Assembly: GCA_037893245.1 (NCBI GenBank)
Contig: JBAIAA010000436.1
Coordinates: forward strand, 62,001 to 126,000
DNA length: 64,000 nucleotides
From: Crossaster papposus
Taxonomy: Eukaryota; Echinodermata; Asteroidea; Velatida; Solasteridae
Direction: 5' to 3'
A program made the position numbers and the translations under genes. Under the pieces are notes generated by a model. That model saw nothing but the letters and a program-made list of their open reading frames with translations. It was not told the DNA's origin and made no database searches. Below, piece after piece: positions 24,264-36,100 of this stretch; within the stretch, counting starts at the first letter, position 1, and each line of letters begins with the position of its first letter.

Positions 24264-25483
24264 AGGTGTGTTCGTTTAGCTCACCCGAGGTGACACGGGT
24301 AAAATCGTCGGGTCAGCCACGGGACAGCCACGCACGAAAACCGTGCTAAATGAACGCTCAGGATGTGGGTCTTCATTCTCCTGATCCTCCGTGGCCGTAG
24401 CCATTGGCAAAACGCCCTTTGCGGACTGCAAACAAACAACAACGTCAATGTTGAATAACAGCTTCTACACAATAAGCGCTAGCAGACTTCCAATAAAGTA
24501 AATTCTTGAGCCCTAAAAGATGACTTGAAGTTTTCAACTACCCGGCCGCCATATTTGTCCATTACTTCTTTGCTCTATGCTTAGAACAAGCAACGCATTC
24601 GTGGAGCGTCTTCCACCAGTGTAGTGTGACTGCTCCTCCGAGCAGGGTCTCATTGGTAGTCTTTGCCAAAGACCACTGTATTCGACAGTGCGCCCACTAA
24701 GCCGGGCTAATTACGACGCGATTTATAGTCCAGCTAGCTCCGGCCCTCGATTGCACAGTGGTGGTCTTCGCCAAATGCCCAAAGGGAAGTCAGGTTGGCT
24801 TAGCGGTTCTTTCCTCGCCTTCCACCGGCACACTGACCCGGGTTCGAACCCCGGCCTGGGCCAATATGAGGATTGGGTTTACAGTCCCTGCCTGACTCCG
24901 TGGGTTTTCCCCAGGATATTCCTCTGGGGTTTTCCTCCCACCTCTACAAAACTGTACCTTCTTATTATTGTCTTATTTCTACAGGTTTCTTCAGGCTTGC
25001 GAGCTACAGTGCCTAGAGCGCGTTTAATTGAGGGAGCATTGGTTTTATTACCAGAAATACTTAATTAGGCGTGACCTTTTCATGCAAATTCGACCATTCG
25101 AATAGGCACAGCGTCTTATGCAGTCAACTATACACATTCAGCGGTCGCGCCGGCCTGCGCTGCATATAATCAGCGCTGCTTTACAAATGAATTTTGTGCG
25201 TGTGCGTATAAAGTACGTGTTCGCTGATTATAGCTCCTAAGGAAAGCCTGCGAAAAAATAATCAAAAAGTTGAAGCAGCTAGAAGACTTTTGCAAATACG
25301 TATGCGTGAGTAATAAGGTCGCCCCCGGGCACAATATGCGCGCGTGAATATGCGCGATCAAACGCATTCGTCGCGTCTTGACAAAGCTCCGTACGTTTGT
25401 GGTGGCTGATGACGTCAGAGTTAAACGAACGATCGACCCGGGCTAACCCATGTCGACTCGGGTGAGCTAAACGAACGCACCCA
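24264..25483. mobile_element. Non-autonomous TIR DNA element (~1.2 kb)
   Basis: The left end AGGTGTGTTCGTTTAGCTCA and right end TGAGCTAAACGAACGCACCC are inverted repeats continuing into CCCGAG. ATA is found immediately outside both ends, a possible 3-bp target duplication as in PIF/Harbinger elements (inference). There is no transposase ORF. A SINE sits inside (24785-25078), and a CTTTGCCAAAGACCACTG block near 24660 is partly repeated at about 24765. Confidence 0.55.
24785..25078 (+). repeat. tRNA-derived SINE-like element
   Basis: An A-box-like TTGGCTTAGCGGTTC and a perfect B box in GGGTTCGAACCCCGGC lie about 50 nt apart, as in a tRNA-type RNA polymerase III promoter. The body contains GGGTTTTCCCCAGGATATTC and the tail CTTGCGAGCTACAGTGCC through TTTTATTACCAGAAAT. 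The tail is shared with 9020-9195. It is probably a tRNA-derived SINE rather than a working tRNA gene. Confidence 0.65.
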
Positions 25484-26600
25484 TAGAAAGTTCACGTTTG
25501 ATGCGGGGCTGGCCGGTGACTCGACTGGTGTTTTGTTTAACTGGGACAGAAACACATTTACGAAATCGGCCTGAACGTGTATACGTTTGTCGACAGTGTC
25601 TGAGGTATAACCAAAAGATTGTACAAATAATTAAAGGTAATCTTCAAAGGTAAATATTGTTGAATTGTTCTGTGAAATGGATTTTGTGCACGAACTACCA
25701 GTGCTGAGTGAGTACGGTGGAACCGGTGTGATTCTCATGGCGGTCGGTCGGAGGCTGTTCCACCTATTGCACACGCCGCCGGTCAAAGGGGAAGCCCTCC
25801 TATCCAATTTGTACAGGGAATTACCTGTTTTCTATATTTTTTGTACAGCAATAACAAATAAATACTTTTTTTTTCCGGTGTAACGTGGGACATTTTTTTA
25901 TTTTATAAAACAATGAAATTTGGAAATATTTCGGTGTAGACCACAACAGTCACTGCACTAGTAGTATTATTCCCCTTTGGCTTTGACTGAGTCCGAGAAT
26001 GTGAAAAACGGTCCCCGGCCCTGTGAAAATCGGACCCCTTTAAAAAAATCGGACCCATTTTCCGGCAGTGTGGCCACTTGGGAATTTGGGCAAGACCTTG
26101 GGAAATTGGAATTTTGTATCCAAATTTCACGAAATCTTGGGATTTTTGCATTTTTGTTTGAATGCAAACCACTTTTATACATTTTAGGCATTTTTGTTAA
26201 CCGCAAACATTTTTTTTCCTATTTATATTTTATGGCACTTTTGCGCAAACAAGTGTAGACGGCGCCTTTGCGCGCGTGTGGCTCCTCAAGTGTAATACAT
26301 TATACATGTACTTGTTCATTATTGATACATTATTACGTGATTTTGTACTACTAGTACTGTACATTTAGATCATTTTTTGTCCCAAGTACCTTGTTATAAA
26401 GATGTTTGACTGTACTGTACATTTATTCACAAAATTGGGCCTTTTTGCGGGTTCCCTGGTCCGTTATAGCATCATCCGTGCTATCTTATGACATTTTGGG
26501 AATTCTTGGGAATTTTACTGCCATAATCTTGAGATTTTCAGTGGCATTTTTCCCTATTGGTAAAACCCTTTCACATGGTCACCCTCCTAAATATCTTTTA
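25484..26600. other. Spacer, no gene seen
   Basis: An open frame at 25665-25883 is unrecognised and lacks splice or conservation support. Nothing else is definable. Confidence 0.4.
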
Positions 26601-27244
26601 TTAGGCTAGGCATTAGCCCAGGTTGGACGACGTTCTTCAATGCATTACGACTGACGTCCAGGGTATCAATTTCTCCTGCCATAGCAAAAATATTTACAAC
26701 AATTTTTTTCGTCATATTTTTACCTGATGAAGGCAGCTGAAATTTCGTTTACATTTTTCTTGTGTCTGGAATCATGGGTACAGATCGTCATGGGTTACAA
26801 AAAGCAAATGTGTCTTTGGGCTACTTATTTACAGAGAATAAATAGGAAATCCATGCTTTTCGACGTGAACATCATGTATGAACTTTATACGTGCGTGCGC
26901 GCGTACCCGGCAGCCGCGCTGGCCTACGACTGATGAGCCGGCCTCGCGCGTGCACGCTCACGCACGTCGGAAATTCGTACATGATGTTCACATCGAAAAG
27001 CATGGATTAGCTATTTATTTTCTGTAAATAAGTAGCCCAAAGACACATTCGCTTTTTGTAACCCATGACGATCTGTAATTCGAGACACAAGAAAGTCATA
27101 AGCGAGATTTCGGCTTCCTTCATCAGGTAAAAATATGAACAAATGTTGTTGTAAAATTGTTCGCTGTGGCAGGAGATATTGATACCCTGGACTTCGTCGC
27201 GTTGTACACAACGGAGGAGTCCAACCTGGGCTAGGCTAGGCATG
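26601..27244. repeat. Large inverted repeat (~290-bp arms)
   Basis: The left arm (about 26612-26905) runs from AGCCCAGGTTGGAC through ACCTGATGAAGGCAGC and GGGTTACAAAAAGCAAATG to GACGTGAACATCATGTA. The right arm (about 26945-27236) is its reverse complement at high but imperfect identity. The loop (about 40 bp) is GC-rich. Because the arms match, similar open frames appear on both strands (MGYKKQMCLWATYL / MGYKKRMCLWATYL); I read these as a consequence of the repeat, not genes. Confidence 0.8.
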
Positions 27245-28399
27245 CACAATACCAGTAAGTCCTCATTTAATGGAATTAAATTAAATTCATGCTATACCGA
27301 TTTCTGTTTTACCTTTGCTTTTGGCTAGTACCAGTACTACTAGTAGTAGTAGCGTTCAACTTTAATTTAAAGCGGCATTATGTCCTAAAATCCCCTAAAA
27401 TCTCATGTTTTGGATTGTTTACTTATCCTAATTCAAACATATGGTTAAGGTAAAACCTAATGACTTACCATTCCCTAAAAATAAATCCACAACGGTTGTT
27501 TACATCGGACACTGCGTACCGTGTACGCATACATTTTTCTTGTGGTTTTTATTAAGTGCACGATACACGTGTGTTTCACACGGCACAAATGTGGTTTCAT
27601 ACACGTCCGCAAAAAGCGAACAATTTTCGGCTGGAATCGGACTACACCCAAACAGCTCAAATTTGGGGGTTCTACACAAGATTCCACTTTTAAATGATTT
27701 TTCTGATGAATGAACATCATTGCCAGCAGTTTGTTCTTATTTGTTCTCACTTCTCTGGTTTCCCCTGTCTATTGTCCTACACCCTCCCCCCCCTTCCACA
27801 TTTCTCCTATTAATACTTCTTTGTTAGTTCTTTCTTTGATCCTACATACCTACACTGACCTTTCCCTTTAACCTCTCGGCCTAATCTTCCTTTTGTTGTT
27901 CCACAGAACTCTGTACAGGCTTTTTCTTTTGTGTTTCTCCCGTCAGCTATATGATGTGCATCATGCTGTATGTTGCCCTATATATGTTTGTTTCTTGTAC
28001 ACAGCCATAATGTCTCTGAAGAAGATCTTGTTAAGATCGGAATATTAAACCCTCTTAACTTATTTGGTTTGAACATCATTTAATTCAAAACATGATGATG
28101 AAATACTTCAAAATTGTAAGGCTCTGTTAGACTAACGCCAACAGAACCACAAGTTACATTTTTTGAAACGGGTACAAATAAAGTAGCAAATAATATTGGG
28201 AAAGAATGTTAGACGGCGTTCTGTACAGTAAGCATTCTGTATGTAAATTTATTTCAACATCATAACTGCTGCAGTGAATTTAACTAGAAGATCTATGATG
28301 ATATTCAGAGCAAATGTTTCTTGCTGGCTGGTACCCTGTTTATTATTAGTGCATAGACAAAGGTGCTGGTACCAGCAATCTTAGTCATTTATAGTACAT

Positions 28400-28439
28400 G
28401 TACCATGGAGCAATAAACTAGTTTATTGCTCCATGGTAC
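28400..28439. repeat. Perfect 40-bp palindrome
   Basis: GTACCATGGAGCAATAAACT is followed directly by its exact reverse complement, with no spacer. It lies in the POR-CCT6 spacer. Nothing else near it shows coding or transposon structure. Confidence 0.95.
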
Positions 28440-28554
28440 TAGTACTGAGCATTTTGCCAGTCTCTGATGAGGTTGCAACAACAGACCGAGCGCAGAATGT
28501 TCCGAGGAAAAACCTGAGATTTTCTTTCTAAACAGTTTTTCATCCATAATGTGT

Positions 28555-28794
28555 TTAACCATTTTGCGCCGTGATTATTTTAACATCACCGAGCCGAGGT
28601 GCGGGATTATTTTTAGCGAAACGCGATCCGAGGCGGGTTCAGGCCGATGGTACCAGTAAGCACACTCACGCATTTCCGGCCTTGCTCGCTGCTGACAGAC
28701 ATTTTCGGCCTTGCTCGTGACGTGTTTATGCGTCACCCGTTTTGAATCTGGAGAAAACTTTGCATGTATACGTCCTCCGGCGCGAACTGGTTAA
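28555..28794 (+). repeat. MITE-like family A, near full-length copy
   Basis: It starts TTAACCATTTTGCGCCGTGA and ends CCGGCGCGAACTGGTTAA. The left end is diverged and the interior is typical. Confidence 0.75.
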
Positions 28795-29390
28795 GATTTA
28801 AATTTGTTGAGTTTTGTTTTTAAAATGAATACATGTAGGGCATTTGCATTGGTTGGTCACTTGAAAAAGTTGCATAAATCAAGTAGAGGAATATTAAACT
28901 AAATACATGTATGACATCAGGCAAGTGCTATAGTTTGTGAATTGCCATTACGACCGAGGATTCCCTATTGTGTTTTCCTTTATTCCTTTACTGAAACCTA
29001 ACCCCATTGCTTTGCGCTTATCTTGGCGATCGAGGACAAAGAAACCCTCCTTCGAGGATCTTTTGTTCCCATTGTTTTCTTTTGTTTTTCGATCCTCGAT
29101 CGCAAAAGGAAACAAGCACATGCATGCATGCAATGCGAAATTGCTTCACATAATAGATGTCGATATTATTTACATCAAAATTGCCCTAACGAATATAGAT
29201 TTTCAAATTTAGTGTTTCAATGAACTTTCCACTGTCAAATCAGCCAAAGATAAGTAATCAATTGATTAATTTCAACTAATTCAGTTCGAAAGTCTACTCT
29301 GTGATAACTGAATTGTCTCATTCAAAAAGGTGAATTACTTTTAATCTCAGAAGTATGATATACGGGCCATTTTCATTTTTAAGACACAAA

Positions 29391-29560
29391 GGCCGAGTTC
29401 GGGCGGTCTATTCTTGACACGCGTAACTTGTTCTTGCAAAACCCTGGTGGATAGGTGGTGTGTGTTCTTGTTCCGAGTGCAATGTTCACGGGTCGCGTTC
29501 CCGCCGTTCGAGCGTAAGAACAGAGTTCGCGTGTCAAGAACAGACCGCCCGAACTCGGCC
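29391..29560. repeat. Short TIR element (170 bp, 33-bp arms)
   Basis: GGCCGAGTTCGGGCGGTCTA, continuing TTCTTGACACGCG, is mirrored at 29528-29560 with one mismatch. It is GC-rich and has no credible coding capacity. Confidence 0.7.
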
Positions 29561-30109
29561 CATAGCATTGGTATATCTGTCATTGATGTTTCGACTCAAT
29601 ATACCCTATATTATACCCTAAACCAAAACACTAACCCTAACTCGCATAACATTCTTACCCTAGTTTTGGAGTAATTCTATTCTGGAGTCGGTCTATTTCG
29701 TAAAAAAACCTTGTCTAGACTTTTACACCCATATAAATTACCCTGTGGGAACAGTATTCATTCCCATTGTCCCCATTGTATTAACATCTTCACTAGGTAC
29801 TGTATGTACATTGTACATGCACATTGTACATGTTTGCCCTTTGTACACGCGCAGTCTGTGTGCATATTACAAACCTAGGAAAAGTTCATTCCTGGAGTTC
29901 AAACTCCACCAGTGTATTACGGTGAGCCAATATACTCTGCCTCAAAGGTCGGTGACGACTGACGACCCTTTTCAATTCATTTTCATCTCTTGAAGGTTGT
30001 TACGATTGCCGACGATTGCCGGCGATTGCGCCACGTTGTCACGTTGTGATTGTGTGACTGTTAACTCGTTTTTAGTCAGTATTGATTTTTGTTTGTACGT
30101 GAATGTCTA

Positions 30110-33100
30110 ATGGAGGAAACTTTGGCAGGTAAAACAAGTTTTATAGAGATTTCTGACATGTACTGGTGGTGAAATTGGAAACTAAGTGTGTTCGGACAAA
30201 AACTGGTACCAGTTTGCAATCATTAGAATTGTCCTCAGTGTATGTGTATTTGTGGACTAAAGTGGAATAACCGACAAAGGGAGGATTAAACCCACTGGGA
30301 ATGACACAGACAAACAACACACAAAAAAAGTGATTTTTTTTTTGTATTGCAGATAGAATGGCAACGCCGGATATGACGGATGCCGCCAGTAAGGTGGTAT
30401 CGGAGCCAATGTTTGGCATGCTTGACATCTTATTGATGAGTGTGAGTCTCAGCATTGGGGTGTACTGGTTCTTCTTCAGAGGGAAGAAGTCTGCAGATCA
30501 GCCTACCATTAAGAAGCTGTCTGTCGCGTAAGTAGGCGCCGTGTCCAGATAGTACCTCTAGTGTTGTGTCCTTGTGGTCTGGACCATCAAATTCACGGTC
30601 TGTGGGTAACTCTGCAGGTTGTGGGTTCGAGTCCAGCTTGGAGCTCGGTTGCATATGTGCAATCCTTAGGCAAGGCACTTTGTCACCCATTGCTTCTCTC
30701 CACTCAGGAGTAAATGGGTACCTATGAGGGCAGAGATGGTTATTGTGGTTGATTTAGCTGCTTTGCGCTGAAATGGCAGCATCGAGCTGTATACTCCCCA
30801 GCGAGCTGAGATGGTATTGAGATATTTCATTGGCCCTATGAGCAGGGGTAGTAATATTAGCAGACCCCATATTATCTAATAGCACTAGATTTACCGAATT
30901 ATTATTATTATGATTTCACAAGACTTTTAAAGGGATCGTATACGTTTGGTAATTGGAACCCATTGTTTGTTTCAATCCTATATAGTTATAGATACAGACC
31001 ATAAAACTAACCTGTAAAAATTTCATTTCAAAAGGTGGTAGCGATTTTGAGATATTGCCGAAAATCTGGAGCGGTTATGTCCACGCAGGAAGAATAATCA
31101 GCATTGGAATACACAATCTAAGAAACGTCACTGCAGTAACGATTCTCAGATTCAAATCTTTGGGGATAAAAAGTGATATCTTTTTCCATAACTGCAGTAC
31201 TTCGAAGTGAAAAGTTTCTAAAAATGCATTATACTATCTGTACTTCTTACTAAGTAAGTTCTTATTGCCATTAATTTTTGGAGTAATTACCAAACGTATA
31301 CGATCCCTTTAAACAGTGGACTAAATCTACTACTTGAGCCAGTATTTTGGGGTTAGTATTCCGTATTCATGTTTTTCTCTGTTTCTAATGCAGGCCGACG
31401 TTAACAAGAAGCAGCAATACGGGGTTCATCGCAAAAATGAAGTCATCGGTAAGTTTCCTTCCAATTGTCACTCCCGCTGGCATGCTAGTATCTCACAACA
31501 CACAACATGTCCCACACAATAGCTGTAGCTTGTGGTTTCAGAGGGCGTAAGCTCAAATCCTGTATCAGCCAGGTTTTGAGAGACTATTGTGTAATGGGTG
31601 GCCCACTAGTGGCGCACATGGGAGTCAATAATACTTCGGTGCAGTGAACTTTCCAAAATCCTCCAAATTAACGACGCAATAAAATTAGTTTGTTGGTTCT
31701 AGTTTTTTGGTACTTTGCCCTGTGTTCTTGGTGATAAAAATGATAAACTTTGTGCGTCAGGGCATATAAATAACTTCCAGTTCACATTAGGAATCTTAGG
31801 AGTCTAGATAAGTTTAAAACTGAAGTTAAAACATATCTTTTTAAACTAGCTTTTGATTTTGAATCATGATTCTCATTTTTAACTGAGTAATAGTATGGTG
31901 TAGTTAATTTTGTTTTATGTATAATGTACAGCGCACATGAACATATTTTTATGGAATAATATATAAATGTAATTATTATTATTATTACCCGATTGTGCGT
32001 GTAACAGAGGAAATTTGTGTGTAGTCTTACACAAAAATATTGCATGTACTAAATCACAGTATACCAATGATACAAATGATAAAAGTGTTTTTCATAACCT
32101 ACATATTTTTACAAAAACTTTCAACCAGTTCGCGCCGGAATTATTTTAACATCACCGAGCTGCTGACAGACATTTCCGGCCTTGCTCGTGGCGTGTTTAT
32201 GCGTCATCCATTTTGAATTTTGGGAAAACATTCCATTTATATACGTCATCCGGCGCGAACTGGTTGAACAAAATTTCATGAACTTGGTATGCATTAAATA
32301 TGCCGGCACAATGTTTTTCTTGTTTGAAAAGAAAAGAAAAAACACCAGAACGTAATTATTAAAAAAAAAATTAACTGAGCAAAACCTTGACAGAAGCCGA
32401 TCATAGGATCCCCCTAAAAAGCACCCTTCCCCTAAAAAGAAATCTTCAAAACAATTTGTCAGGCCTTTTTTTTAAATTCTGGGTGCACCATATGTTCCCC
32501 ACAGGAAAATGACCTGCATTTATAATTGTTTCAACCTATAAATTGTACAGGCACACGTCTAAATTCTCAACTAAATGTCTGTATTTTTCCCCTCCTCCGT
32601 TTGCAAACAGGGCAAAAGTGTGGTAGTGTTTTACGGATCGCAGACCGGAACCGGTGAGGAGTTTGCGACACGGTTATCTAAAGATTCTCAACGATATGGC
32701 ATGAAAGGCATGATAGCAGACCCTGAAGAGTGTGAAATGGTAAGAAAGGGGGTGGGGTGTGGGTGGGGGTGAGTTTGTTTTTGATTGAAATAGGGGACGT
32801 AGGACAAAGGGAACAATGGGGTCCCCTATTCCGCAAAGGTCCCCGATTCAGACTCGTGTGCAAATCCTATGGCGATCATCCGAAAACGTTAGTACAAACA
32901 AAAGAGGGAAGACGGTCGGACAATGCCCCGTCCCCTATTGACGGCATTTACCCACTTGTTGTGTGTGTGCGTTTGTTTTTGATTGAAATAGGGGACGTAT
33001 GACAAAGGGAACAATGGGGTCCCCTATTCCGCAAAGGTCCCCGATTCAGACTCGTGTGCAAATCCTATGGCGATCATCCGAAAACGTTAGAGTACAAACA

Positions 33101-36100
33101 AAAGAGGGAAGACGGTCGGACAATGCCCCGTCCCCTATTGACGGCATTTACCCACTTGTGTGAGTTAGTCTTGCATACGCACTGTGGACCTCCGAACAAT
33201 ATAGGTCCACACGATGCGGGAAGAGGTTACGGTGTGTGGACTTGCACACGTCCACAATCCGTTTTTCAGTTTCCGAAAAAGAGCGCTAGAGGAAAAACGG
33301 GTTAGGGTTATATATAGAAAAGATAGAAGGGACAGCTGAGAGGCCCATAATCCTAATTTGAGGGTAAATTTGTTTTGGGGAAGCGAGAAAAATGAGTATT
33401 TAGTCAAAGTTTGTTAACTACACGAATACAAAGGAATGTCCACAGTGCGTATGTAAGGTAAAGCTGTGTGTGTGGGTGTGGGTGTGGAGTAGTCTAAAGA
33501 ATGATGCTTGACAGCTAACCTGGCAAAGTTTCAATTCTGTGAATGCTGTATATTCTTCAGAAAATACTATTCTAACTTTGCATTTAATTTCAGGGTAACA
33601 ATATTTATTTTCTACAAAATACTAATCCCGAATCAATTCATTTTTATAAATTATAAATTATAATTTATAAATTTTATAAACAACGAATAGTGTATGTGTA
33701 TAATACCTTGTATAACTTGGACCTCTTTAGGAGGATCTGGCGCAATTAACGGAAGTCGAGAATTCTATGGCAATCTTCTGTCTGGCCACGTACGGCGAGG
33801 GTGATCCAACGGACAACGCGCAGGAGTTCTATGATTGGCTACAAGAGGGGTCCGTAGGACTAGCTGGCCTCAGATATGCTGTAAGTACTGCTCAGGATCA
33901 GAATATGTGACCTGGCACCACGAAATGAGAGGAAAGTCGCACATGTCTAAAACGAGTTATTGGCCGAAACGTTAATTTTTCAAGTGGGAGGTCGGTTTTG
34001 AGTTGTTAACGTTTTTACAGACAAAAAAAACTTCTTTATAATATCCCAAAATTTTGGTGGCTGAATTGCACTGAGTGATAGTATAGTTGGCACGGTTCAC
34101 GGACTTTGAACTCCGTTTTCTTAAAACAAGGGAGCATGACTTCAGCTATTTCAAAAGAGTATAGTGGCGGCTAGGAATAAGCTACAGCAACACACAATAC
34201 ATCATTTGAAAGCTTAGGACTTCCTCTTTCTAGAAATGTAATAAAGTCAGTTTTGTTATTTTGTTATTTTGCGACTTTCCACCCATTTCGTGGTGCCAGG
34301 TCACATACATCATATCAGTGAACTCCAACCTTCCAAAATCCATCAACGTCCATCTCCTGTGCTGTGTTTTAAAAAAAAAATTATGTGTGCCAACAGGTGT
34401 TTAGTTTGGGGAACAAGACTTACGAACACTACAATGCCATGGGCATCTATGTGGACAAACGCTTGGAGGAACTAGGAGCGGAGAGAGTCTACGATGTGGG
34501 TTTGGGGGATGACGACGGAAAGTAAGTACGGGTAGCCTTTCTTGTTTGTTCTCAACTAATCAACATTTTGAATATTAAATCATCAACTGACTATCTCGGT
34601 AGCAGTTATCAAATTCAATTGCTAAAAAAAAAACCATGAAATTTTGAGATGCCGAAATTCTCAAATATACAGTAAATACTTTATACGATAAATGCTTTAT
34701 CATATAAGTTGTGTGGTTTCACTGTAAGTGCTACACTTTTAGTCAAAAGCCACTTTCGTACTGATTTAAGGACTTAAAAAAAAAAAATCGCTTAATTTTC
34801 TGTTTAAAATATTCTGCCCCTTTTCTTTATAGCTGTTTTTCTCAAAAAGTCTAATACCTAAAATGCCAAGTTGTACATCATTTTGAAGCTCTCTAAATGG
34901 CCTCCATTTCAGAAAAAGAAAAAAATCGTAGCATGAAGCATAGAAAAAAAAACCTAGTGAAATGACTCCTGCATGTGATGCATGTTTATAAGAATCCTAA
35001 CTTCAAGAGCCAAACAAACAGCATGCAGAGATAAGCACACCAGGCATTGTGTGGATCCCGGGCAAAGGTTGTTGCCAGGACTAATATTACCAAAACGTTA
35101 ACCTACACCGGAAAGGGCAGTAAACTTCACCAAGTTAAAGACCTTTTTGTATATAATCATACGAGAGATAGTGTTGATAAGTATGTTGATAAGTATGTTC
35201 CATTTTGAATTTTCACACAAATAGCTAGAGTATGATTTAGAGAATAAGAACAAAATCCATCTGTAAAATATTTATTACAGTACCCGAATTGTTACCGAAT
35301 TGTAGCTAAAACATTTTGAGTGCCGGCTAATTCACAGAAAAAATAGAGCGTAGCGAGCACGGCGTTCTCGCGGCGTCTATGAAGTTCATCAATCATCAAT
35401 ACTCCGAAAACGGGCTTTTGGAGGGCGCCCTGGATTATCAAGAGATTTGTTTCTGTGAAGCAAATCTCGTGATTATCGAAGGGCGCCCTCATTAAGCCCG
35501 TTTTCGGAGTAGAAAACAATTTCAAAACATGGATAACAAAGCAAAAATGATCGTTTTACAAGTAAAATGGGAAGTTACAGGCCTTCATTTTAATAAATCT
35601 GAGGAGAGCTGTGCATCGCTCTCCTTAAATCAAAAGGTGAATTAAGGAGAGTGATTTTAAAATCGCTCTCCTTAAATCAAAACAATGAATTAAGGAGAGT
35701 GATTTGCTCTCGCTAACAAAACGCAAGTTTAAAGGCCCTAGACACTATCTGTAGTTACTCAAAATGACAACCAAAGGTGTCTATGCCTTTAACCAGTTCG
35801 CGCCGGATGACGTATATAAACGCAAAAATTTCCAAAAATTCAAAACGGATGACGCATAAACACGCCAAGTTCAAGTTCAGAAATGTATGTCAGCAGCGCG
35901 CAAGGCCGGAAATGCGTGGGTGTGCTTCTTGGCACTATCAGCCTGAACACGCTTCGGATCGAGTTTCGTTAAAAATAATCCCACCCGTCGGCTCGGCGTT
36001 GTTAAAATAATCCCGGCGCGAACTGGTTAATAAACACATACTCAAGAAAAGGAACACAACATTCACCAGTAGTTCAACTTTTGGTTAAGAGAATGATGGC

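Noticed and set aside
25665-25883. 72-codon plus-strand frame (MDFVHELPVLSEYGG)
   Set aside because: Looks somewhat protein-like, but no family, no partner exons and no recurrence; left unannotated.
26727-27249. Similar open frames on opposite strands
   Set aside because: Explained by the large inverted repeat; no start, splice or family support.
30430-30690. Minus-strand frame across the SINE in POR intron 2
   Set aside because: Repeat-derived; also overlaps a POR exon antisense.
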